Shown here in pieces: positions 1 to 4,944 of a DNA stretch of 5,688 bases. The DNA is taken from positions 1-5,688 of the forward strand of contig DRKO01000297.1 in NCBI GenBank assembly GCA_011051745.1, in the 5' to 3' direction. Each line of letters starts with the position of its first letter. The first letter of the stretch is position 1. The notes beneath the pieces were generated by a model. It searched no databases, had not been told where the DNA came from, and saw nothing but the letters and a program-made list of their open reading frames with translations. A program made the translations under genes and the position numbers. The DNA is from Chloroflexota bacterium. Its GTDB lineage: Bacteria; Chloroflexota; Anaerolineae; Aggregatilineales; UBA3940.

Positions 1-967
1 CCTCCAGCAGGCCCATCTGGAGCAGCACCTCCTGCATCGCCTGCCATGAGGCCAGATCGGACTGACCGAGGCGCTCCGCTCGCCAGAACCCGATGGAGCG
101 GTCCAGCACCTCGCGCTGGGTGGCCTCCACGTCCGGGTCGCCCAGCCCCTCGACAAACTCCTTGCTGATCTCGAAGGCTTCGTCGGGGTTCTCGATGGTG
201 TACTGTAACGCCTGCGAGAAGGCCGTCACCACCGCCCGCACCAGATCGGGGTCTTCGGCGATGGTCTGCTCGTTCGTGATGATGCCGTTGCTGACCAGGT
301 CAACATAGTCGGCCACATACATCACGTTGACATCCACGCCCTGCGCTTCAAGCTGGATCGGCTCATTGGTGGCGTAGACGACGACCGCCTCGGCGCGGTC
401 GGTCAGGAGAGTCTCCACCTGTGTGAATCCGGTCGCCTCAAGCTGAATGTCGGCGTCGGTCAGTCCGGCGGAGTACAGCAGCGCCTCCAGCCCGATGTAG
501 CTGGCCCCTTCGAGCATCGGCACGCCGACCGAGCGTCCGGCCAGATCGGCAGGCTCCTCGATGCCCGATTCGGCTTTGGCAGCCACCGCCACCGGATAGA
601 GCTGATACCACTCGAAGACGTAGACAATCGGGAGACCCTGCGCACGACCCAGCAACACCTGCTCGCCGCTGACGACGGCAAACTGCGCCTCGTTGGTGGC
701 GACCAGCCGGGCCATCGTGCTTTCCGATTCGTGCTGGAGCGTCACATCCAGCCCCTGATCGGCGAAGAAGCCTTTCGAGACGGCGACGTAGTAGGGCGCG
801 AACTGGACATCAGGGCGAAATCCCAGGTACAGGGTGAGGGAGACGGGCTCTGTGCCGCTTTCCTCTGCCGGTTCTTCCACGGCGGGCGTTCCGCCGCCGC
901 AGGCAACAAGCAGCAGAGCCGCAACGAAGATGAGGACAAAGAGTGAGTAGCGTGTCCGTGAGGTCAT
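1..967 (-). CDS. ribY: RibY-like riboflavin ABC transporter substrate-binding lipoprotein (partial, C-terminus beyond window)
   Basis: Predicted extracytoplasmic binding protein that would capture riboflavin or a related flavin and hand it to the RibX permease. I translated it by hand because the frame stays open to the left edge: 322 residues are visible and no stop is reached. Residues 1-22 form a lipoprotein signal (basic TSRTR, then a hydrophobic core) ending in the lipobox LVAC with Cys23. A Gly/Glu/Pro-rich linker covers about residues 24-42. The NMT1/ThiY-type fold follows: FAPYYVAVSKGFFADQGLDV near 57-75, LAGRSVGVP at 142-150, and a C-terminal helical part with NGIITNEQ (227-234) and ENPDEAFEIS (259-268). 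Family members are usually about 320-350 residues, so little is missing. The ATG at 967 is the only reasonable start. It lies 67 bases after ribX, with no promoter seen between them. On the protein alone, ThiY (pyrimidine precursor) or a sulfonate binder is equally possible; the upstream FMN riboswitch decides for a flavin. Confidence 0.8.
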   Translation of the reverse strand, partial: MTSRTRYSLFVLIFVAALLLVACGGGTPAVEEPAEESGTEPVSLTLYLGFRPDVQFAPYYVAVSKGFFADQGLDVTLQHESESTMARLVATNEAQFAVVSGEQVLLGRAQGLPIVYVFEWYQLYPVAVAAKAESGIEEPADLAGRSVGVPMLEGASYIGLEALLYSAGLTDADIQLEATGFTQVETLLTDRAEAVVVYATNEPIQLEAQGVDVNVMYVADYVDLVSNGIITNEQTIAEDPDLVRAVVTAFSQALQYTIENPDEAFEISKEFVEGLGDPDVEATQREVLDRSIGFWRAERLGQSDLASWQAMQEVLLQMGLLE

Positions 968-980
968 GATGCGTGTGTAT

Positions 981-988
981 TCCTCCTT
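981..988 (-). promoter_or_regulatory. Ribosome binding site of ribY
   Basis: AAGGAGGA is a near-perfect Shine-Dalgarno sequence in the ribX-ribY gap. It ends 13 bases before the ATG at 967, which is longer than the usual 5-10. No ATG, GTG or TTG lies nearer to it, so the ATG at 967 is retained as the start. Confidence 0.65.
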
Positions 989-1034
989 ACGTTGTGTGTT
1001 CTGAAACGATATCTACATCCCCGGCAGGGCCTGC

Positions 1035-1865
1035 CTAGGCCGATCCGGCCTGTCGCCAGGCCAGCAGACGACGCTCCAGCAGGGCGACCGCGCCGTAGAG
1101 CGAAAGCGCCATCACGACCAGCGCCAGCACCCCGACAAACATCCGGGCCGTGTCGTACTGGCCGTCGGCCACGTTGATCATCACGCCCAGTCCGGCGTTC
1201 GCTCCGGCGAACTCGCCCACCACCGCGCCGATCACCGAGAGCGTGGCCCCGACCTTCAGACCGGCCAGCAGCACGGGCAGCGCGGCGGGCACTTCCAGCT
1301 TGATGAACACCTGCCAGGGGGTGGCGTGGAGCGAGCGCATCAGGTCGCGCAGGTCGGGCGGGACGCCCCGCACCCCGGCGATGGTGTTGATCAGGATGGG
1401 GAAGAAGACGATCAGGGCGCTGATCAGGATTTTGCTCGTCAGCCCGGAGCCAAACCAGAGCACGAGCAGAGGGGCAATGGCGACGATCGGGATGGCCTGC
1501 GAGGCGACAAGATAGGGCGAAAGCGCCCGCTCGACGGTCACTGACTTGGCGAGCGCGTAGCCCAGCACCGTCGCGACCGTGACGCCCAGCGCCAGCCCGC
1601 CCAGCACCTCGATCAGCGTGATGGCCGAGTGACGCGCCAGCGTTCCATCCGCCAGAACGGTGAGGAGCTTGCGGGCCACCTGACCCGGCGCGGGCAGGAT
1701 AAAGGGGGGATAGTCGCCCAGCCGGACGAGCATCTCCCAGGCGAGCAGGAACGCGATCAGCGTGAAGACCGGCAGCCAGTGTGACCAGCGGGACCCTTTA
1801 CCGGCGGCGGAGCCGGTCAACGGGGGGGCGGGAGACTTGCGGCTACGGATTGCTTCGATTTGCAT
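1035..1865 (-). CDS. ribX: RibX-like ABC transporter permease (predicted riboflavin uptake)
   Basis: Inner-membrane subunit of a binding-protein-dependent importer, 276 residues, the usual size for the SsuC/TauC/ThiX permease family. After a polar, basic N-terminus (1-30) there are about six hydrophobic segments near residues 31-49, 84-105, 119-137, 147-164, 205-220 and 243-263. Family hallmarks are QAIPIVAIAPLLVLWFG (123-139), the EAA-type cytoplasmic loop that docks on the ATPase (about 174-203, core LHATPWQVFIKLEVPAALP), and GEFAGANAGLGVMI (217-230). An in-frame TGA at 1883-1881 rules out an earlier start. AAGGG at 1879-1875, nine bases before the ATG, supports this one. It is the first gene behind the FMN riboswitch and is followed after 67 bases by ribY. 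Family assignment is firm. Flavin as substrate is inferred from the riboswitch and from the RibXY precedent in Chloroflexus. No ATPase gene is visible beside it. Confidence 0.85.
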   Translation of the reverse strand: MQIEAIRSRKSPAPPLTGSAAGKGSRWSHWLPVFTLIAFLLAWEMLVRLGDYPPFILPAPGQVARKLLTVLADGTLARHSAITLIEVLGGLALGVTVATVLGYALAKSVTVERALSPYLVASQAIPIVAIAPLLVLWFGSGLTSKILISALIVFFPILINTIAGVRGVPPDLRDLMRSLHATPWQVFIKLEVPAALPVLLAGLKVGATLSVIGAVVGEFAGANAGLGVMINVADGQYDTARMFVGVLALVVMALSLYGAVALLERRLLAWRQAGSA

Positions 1866-1983
1866 GGCGATCTGCCCTTTTCAGCTCTGTGGCTGCATTC
1901 TGGCGGGAACTTTCACGGGGCAGAGCAGGGGGAAGCGCCGCAACCGCTCAGGTCGCAGCACGGCATGAGGAGGCAGCCGCCAC
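1866..1983 (-). other. Leader between the riboswitch terminator and ribX
   Basis: This 118-base untranslated segment is transcribed only if the preceding terminator is bypassed. Apart from the ribX ribosome binding site (AAGGG, 1879-1875) I see no coding frame, strong hairpin or promoter in it. Nothing obvious here would sequester the ribosome binding site, so control appears to act on transcription rather than on translation. Confidence 0.5.
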
Positions 1984-2017
1984 AAAAAACCCCGAAGTCT
2001 GAAAGCAGACTCCGGGG
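1984..2017 (-). terminator. Intrinsic terminator of the FMN riboswitch expression platform
   Basis: On the minus strand CCCCGGAGTCTG (2017-2006) pairs with CAGACTTCGGGG (2001-1990), giving a 12-base-pair stem with a single G-U wobble and a CUUU loop. Six U residues follow directly (1989-1984). It lies about 50 bases after the aptamer and before ribX, the normal place for a conditional attenuator. Its left arm can also pair with the 5' strand of the aptamer, so termination should depend on FMN. Confidence 0.93.
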
Positions 2018-2020
2018 CAG
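2010..2020 (-). promoter_or_regulatory. Antiterminator strand: alternative partner of the aptamer 5' strand
   Basis: The minus-strand segment CTGCCCCGGAG (2020-2010) includes most of the left arm of the terminator. It is complementary over 11 consecutive bases, with one G-U, to CTTCGGGGCAG (2214-2204) at the base of the aptamer. The latter overlaps the 5' strand of P1 and the conserved start of the RFN element. The two pairings exclude each other: a closed aptamer leaves the terminator free, and an open aptamer can take its left arm. The complementarity is read directly; the switching mechanism is inferred. Confidence 0.7.
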
Positions 2021-2070
2021 CATGGCAGGCCATATCCGGCAGGCGTGAACATGCCTGCACGGCCTCTCAC

Positions 2071-2218
2071 CGATCTTCTCCCATCCGGACTGTCACCGTC
2101 GGCCCCGGAATCGCACCGGAGTCCACCGCCGCAGCGGGTCGCGGGCTTGTCCCGATGGCCCCGGTAGGACCATCGGCCATCACCGCCGGTCGGGGATTTC
2201 ACCCTGCCCCGAAGATCG
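2071..2218 (-). promoter_or_regulatory. FMN riboswitch (RFN element)
   Basis: Read on the minus strand, this leader has the conserved blocks of the RFN element in order: CTTCGGGGCAGGGTGAAAT, CCCGACCGGCGGT, AAGCCCGCGA, GGTGGA, TCCGGTGCGATTCCGGGG, CCGACGGT and AGTCCGGATGGGAGAAG. The closing stem P1 is 8 base pairs, CGATCTTC (2218-2211) with GAAGATCG (2078-2071). The variable P3 hairpin is visible as GATGGCC (2181-2175) with GGCCATC (2160-2154). The length of about 148 bases is normal. The class binds flavin mononucleotide and usually represses riboflavin synthesis or transport genes when FMN is plentiful. Here it lies upstream of ribX-ribY, followed by a terminator, so transcriptional attenuation is expected. 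All core blocks look intact. Confidence 0.97.
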
Positions 2219-2247
2219 TTCCTGACTATTTATCTGTTGCTGATTTG

Positions 2248-2275
2248 ATTATAACTACCCTCTATGAAAAGTCAA
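2248..2275 (-). promoter_or_regulatory. Sigma-70-type promoter of the riboswitch-ribXY transcript
   Basis: TTGACT (2275-2270) and a perfect TATAAT (2253-2248) are separated by 16 bases in a locally AT-rich island between phoU and the riboswitch. Transcription should start near 2241, about 23 bases before P1 of the aptamer, giving an untranslated leader of roughly 375 bases before ribX. Position, strand and near-consensus elements agree. Confidence 0.85.
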
Positions 2276-2288
2276 CTGTCCTGCAACA

Positions 2289-2300
2289 ATTTGCACAAAT
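2289..2300. repeat. Short palindrome upstream of the ribXY promoter
   Basis: ATTTG-CA-CAAAT is a perfect 5+5 inverted repeat with a two-base centre. It lies between the phoU stop and the -35 box, its near edge 13 bases before that box. It could be a small operator or part of a curved upstream element, but a palindrome of this size in AT-rich DNA can arise by chance. It has no U tract and is too short to terminate phoU transcription. Confidence 0.3.
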
Positions 2301-2306
2301 GCCCCC

Positions 2307-2999
2307 CTACCCCTCGCCGGGCTTGGGGTTCAGGTCGTCCACGTCGCCGGTGCGGGTGTAAACCACCCGCTCACAGATGTTCGTCACCCGGTCGCCGACG
2401 CGCTCCAGCGCGTGCCCGGCCCACAGCAGGTAAGTTCCCTGCTCAACCGGAAGCCTGCCCTTCACCATCGAGTTGATGAGCCGGTTAAACAGATCATGAT
2501 AGGTCGCGTCTACCTCATCGTCCAGTCGGGCGATCTCTTTGGCACGTGTGGCCGCCTCGGCGGCGTAGGCGTCCATGGCCTGCCGGAGCATATCCAGCAC
2601 CTTGCTTTTCATCGTCGCAAGCTGGGGGGGAATCTCGATCGGCGTCTCCGATTCGTAGCGCAGAACGGTGCGGGCGATCCCCTCGGCGTGGTCGCCCATA
2701 CGCTCCAGTTCGTTGGTGATCAGCAGATCGGCCAGCAGGCGGCGCAGGTCGCGGGCGGTCGGCTGCTGGAGGGCAACCGTCCGGGCGATCCGCCTCTCGA
2801 TATCGTGGCAGAGGAAATCCAGCGTGTCGTCGCCGTTCACGACATCCTGAGCCAGTTCGGCATCCTGAAGGCGCAGGGCCCTGTATGTGCGCTCCACGGC
2901 CTCCCCGACCAGCGACCCCATCCGCAGGATGTCGTCCCGGATGCGCGTCATCTCACGATCAAGTACGCTTCGGGTTCCCATAGCACTCTTTTCTTCCAT
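2307..2999 (-). CDS. phoU: PhoU, phosphate transport and Pho regulon regulator
   Basis: Cytoplasmic protein that links the PstSCAB importer to the phosphate-sensing two-component system and restrains Pho gene expression when phosphate is sufficient. The 230-residue length fits the family (about 215-240). It is almost entirely helical and shows the tandem PhoU repeat. The metal-binding signature appears twice: NELERMGDHAEGIA (96-109) and HALERVGDRVTNICE (196-210). The N-terminal segment RIRDDILRMGSLVGEAVERT (19-38) is also typical. The start at 2999 has GAGAGG (3014-3009) nine bases upstream. A second ATG at 2981 (MGTRSVLD) would cut six residues, has a weaker ribosome binding site, and is nearer the usual family start. 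It is the last gene of the pst unit, 110 bases after pstB. The C-terminal tail DDLNPKPGEG is polar and probably disordered. Confidence 0.95.
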   Translation of the reverse strand: MEEKSAMGTRSVLDREMTRIRDDILRMGSLVGEAVERTYRALRLQDAELAQDVVNGDDTLDFLCHDIERRIARTVALQQPTARDLRRLLADLLITNELERMGDHAEGIARTVLRYESETPIEIPPQLATMKSKVLDMLRQAMDAYAAEAATRAKEIARLDDEVDATYHDLFNRLINSMVKGRLPVEQGTYLLWAGHALERVGDRVTNICERVVYTRTGDVDDLNPKPGEG

Positions 3000-3022
3000 C
3001 CCTGTTAGCCTCTCGTCCTCTG

Positions 3023-3049
3023 ACTATACCATATCGCGGGCGCATTCAA
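3023..3049 (-). promoter_or_regulatory. Possible internal promoter for phoU (extended -10)
   Basis: TATAGT (3028-3023) is preceded directly by TGG, making an extended -10 motif. A weak -35 candidate TTGAAT (3049-3044) lies 15 bases further upstream. Transcription would start near 3016, only some 17 bases before the phoU ATG, with the ribosome binding site just fitting in. Seen by motif only; the spacing is short for a standard sigma-70 site. Confidence 0.4.
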
Positions 3050-3050
3050 T

Positions 3051-3073
3051 AGGGGCGATCATGTGTCGCCCCT
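3051..3073 (-). other. Stem-loop in the pstB-phoU gap
   Basis: AGGGGCGA and TCGCCCCT form a perfect 8-base-pair stem with a 7-base loop. On the minus strand it is followed by ATTGAATG, not a U tract, so it is a poor intrinsic terminator. It may reduce read-through, protect the upstream pstCAB message from 3' decay or be a processing site. Function is inferred; the hairpin itself is clear. Confidence 0.55.
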
Positions 3074-3096
3074 GCTCATCCGTCATTCCCATGAGC
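3074..3096 (-). other. Second stem-loop just after pstB
   Basis: GCTCAT and ATGAGC form a 6-base-pair stem with an 11-base loop, directly abutting the stronger hairpin at 3051-3073 and starting 14 bases after the pstB stop. It is weaker and could be chance, but the two together fill most of the space after pstB. Confidence 0.35.
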
Positions 3097-3109
3097 CAGA
3101 CGCCCCCGA

Positions 3110-3937
3110 TTACCCGAAGCGCCCGGAGACGTACTCCTCGGTCTCGCGCTTCTCCGGCGTGGTGAAGATTTTCTCCGTCGGTCCGTACTCTATCAGCACA
3201 CCGATCCGCTGATCGGGATTCGTCCGGTCAATGGAGATGAAGGCGGTCATGTCAGAGGCGCGGGCGGCCTGCTGCATGTTGTGCGTGACGATCACGATTG
3301 TGTAATGCTGCTTGAGGTCCTGCATCAGTTCCTCAATGCGCAGCGTGGCGATCGGGTCCAGCGCTGAGGCGGGCTCGTCCATCAGGATCACGTCCGGCTC
3401 AATCGCCAGCGCACGGGCGATGCACAGGCGTTGTTGCTGCCCGCCGGAGAGCGCCAGCGCACTTTCCCTGAGCTTGTCCTTCACCTCGTCCCACAGCGCG
3501 GCCTGCCGCAGGCTGCGCTCGACCAGCTCGTCCAGATCGCCCCGAAAACCGTTGATGCGCGGTCCGAAGGCGACGTTGTCGTAGATGCTCTTGGGGAAGG
3601 GGTTGGGCTTCTGAAAGACCATCCCCACCCGGCGGCGCACGTCTACGGGGTCAATCTGCGGATCGTAGATGTCTACGCCCTCGTAGATCAGGCGGCCTTC
3701 CACCCGCGCGGAGGGGATCAGGTCGTTCATGCGGTTGATGCAGCGCAGCAGCGTGCTTTTCCCGCACCCCGAAGGGCCGATGATGGCGGTGATCCGGTTG
3801 CGGTAGATGTCCAGCGAGATATCCCGGATGGCGAGCTTGTCGCCATACCAGACCCGCAGGTTCTCCATCGAGATCACCACCTCACCGCTGGATCGAGCGC
3901 GGTAGTCTGTTGCCTGTCCGGTGTATACGTCAGCCAT
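3110..3937 (-). CDS. pstB: PstB, phosphate ABC transporter ATPase
   Basis: Cytoplasmic ATPase that drives phosphate import through PstC and PstA. At 275 residues it is slightly longer than the common 250-260, because of a polar N-terminal stretch (1-22) before the ABC domain. All nucleotide-binding elements are intact: Walker A GPSGCGKST (54-62), Q-loop Gln109 in VFQKPNPFP, signature LSGGQQQR (163-170), Walker B VILMDEP (183-189), D-loop SALD (191-194) and the switch histidine His219 in VTHN. PstB-specific features include CINRMNDLIP (66-75), FQKPNPFPKSIYDNVAFGPR and the C-terminal YGPTEKIFTTPEKRETEEYVSGRFG. It starts 5 bases after the pstA stop, consistent with coupled translation. A later Met at residue 24 would place the start at the ABC domain edge, but the first ATG fits the operon spacing better. 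Identification is very secure. Confidence 0.98.
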   Translation of the reverse strand: MADVYTGQATDYRARSSGEVVISMENLRVWYGDKLAIRDISLDIYRNRITAIIGPSGCGKSTLLRCINRMNDLIPSARVEGRLIYEGVDIYDPQIDPVDVRRRVGMVFQKPNPFPKSIYDNVAFGPRINGFRGDLDELVERSLRQAALWDEVKDKLRESALALSGGQQQRLCIARALAIEPDVILMDEPASALDPIATLRIEELMQDLKQHYTIVIVTHNMQQAARASDMTAFISIDRTNPDQRIGVLIEYGPTEKIFTTPEKRETEEYVSGRFG

Positions 3938-3942
3938 CGCCG

Positions 3943-4944
3943 TTAGACCCTTTTCTCAAATCGGTTGCGCAGATAGACGGCCAGAGCGTTCATCGAGAGC
4001 AGAATGACCAGCAGGACGATGATCCCCGCCGCCGCCAGATGTACGCGATACTCCTCCTGCGGCAGGGTGACCCAGTTATAAATCTGGATCGGCATCGCAG
4101 TAAACTGATCCCAGATCGAGCGCGGTAGGAAGGGCACATACGTAAACGCCCCCATGATGATCAGCGGGGCCGACTCGCCCATCGCGCGGCTGAGCGCCAG
4201 GATCATGCCGGTCAGGATGCCGGGCATGGCGACCGGTAGCACCTGCCGGGAGACGACCTGCCAGCGCGTCGCCCCCAGCCCGTAAGCCGCCTCACGGATC
4301 GAATTCGGCACGGCCCGGATCGCCTCCCGCGAGGCGATGATGACGATCGGCAGGATGAGGAGCGTCATCGTCAGGCCGCCCGCCAGCAGGCTGCGCCCGA
4401 AGGGCAAAACGATCCGCAACCCCAGCACGAAGAACTCCAGGCCGCCCCGCCCGCCGACCGGTAGATCGAGCAGGCGCACCAGCCAGCTATCCGGCCGCAA
4501 AAGCCCGAAGAACCGCCCGAAGACGGCCAGCCCCAGCATACCGTACACAATCGAGGGGACGCCGGCCAGATTCGAGATATTGGTGTTGATGAAGGCGGTC
4601 AGCGCGTTTCTGGGCGCGTACTCCTCCAGATAGATCGCCGTCCCGACCCCGATCGGGAAGCTGAAAAGCGCCGTCAGCCCCAGAATGATCAGGCTGCCCA
4701 CAATCGCGGACTTCATCCCGGCCTGCTCTGGATAGCGCGAGTGGTAGTTGTTGATCAGGTTGGGCGTCAGCCAGGGCACACCCTCGATCAGCACGTCCAC
4801 CATCAGCGCGACCAGCATCAGCAGCCCGAACAGCGTACAGAACACCAGCGTGATCTCGAAGATGCGCCCGATGCGCCTTTTGCGCCTCATCAGCCGTTCA
4901 CGGTCAACGGGGAAGAAGTCGCCCGCCTCTGGAATGCTCGCCAT
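3943..4944 (-). CDS. pstA: PstA, phosphate ABC transporter permease
   Basis: One of the two inner-membrane subunits of the phosphate importer. At 333 residues it is longer than the E. coli protein (about 296). The extra length comes from a polar N-terminus (1-28) and a loop at about 148-185 rich in Leu, Gly and Arg. Hydrophobic segments lie near 30-52, 81-106, 124-147, 187-205, 240-262 and 303-324. Diagnostic stretches are YLEEYAP (105-111), NLAGVPSIVYGMLGLAVF (125-142) and the EAA loop that contacts PstB, REAAYGLGATRWQVVSRQVL (217-236). ALSRAMGESAPLI (250-262) follows it. The start codon shares one base with the stop of pstC (TAATG), and GGAGG lies 10 bases upstream, within the end of pstC. 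Translation of the two permeases is probably coupled, suiting a 1:1 heterodimer. Confidence 0.96.
   Translation of the reverse strand: MASIPEAGDFFPVDRERLMRRKRRIGRIFEITLVFCTLFGLLMLVALMVDVLIEGVPWLTPNLINNYHSRYPEQAGMKSAIVGSLIILGLTALFSFPIGVGTAIYLEEYAPRNALTAFINTNISNLAGVPSIVYGMLGLAVFGRFFGLLRPDSWLVRLLDLPVGGRGGLEFFVLGLRIVLPFGRSLLAGGLTMTLLILPIVIIASREAIRAVPNSIREAAYGLGATRWQVVSRQVLPVAMPGILTGMILALSRAMGESAPLIIMGAFTYVPFLPRSIWDQFTAMPIQIYNWVTLPQEEYRVHLAAAGIIVLLVILLSMNALAVYLRNRFEKRV

Noticed and set aside
460..939. Minus-strand open frames at 460-681 and 742-939
   Set aside because: They lie in other frames within ribY. The continuous ribY frame with lipoprotein signal and binding-protein motifs accounts for this DNA.
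1023..1035. GGCAG-GGC-CTGCC hairpin at the end of ribX as a terminator
   Set aside because: The stem is only five base pairs and has no U tract; ribY follows with a strong ribosome binding site and no promoter, so the two are most likely co-transcribed.
1..1865. Thiamine-precursor (ThiXY) or sulfonate (SsuAC) transporter annotation
   Set aside because: The protein families would allow it, but the leader carries an FMN aptamer. I see none of the TPP riboswitch core (such as CTGAGA or the ACCTGATC-like block) in the region.
2039..2058. GCAGGC/GCCTGC hairpin between aptamer and terminator as a second regulatory element
   Set aside because: On the transcribed strand the stem is only six base pairs before an A-C mismatch. 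It may be a spacer hairpin in the expression platform but shows no independent function.
1948..2202. 84-codon open frame on the minus strand
   Set aside because: It runs through the FMN aptamer and terminator, its base pattern is explained by the conserved RNA, and it resembles no protein family I recognise.
2412..3008. 198-codon open frame on the plus strand opposite phoU
   Set aside because: Antisense shadow of an unmistakable phoU in GC-rich DNA; its composition shows no domain pattern.
3431..3946. 171-codon open frame on the plus strand opposite pstB
   Set aside because: Antisense shadow of pstB, whose every ABC motif is intact on the other strand.
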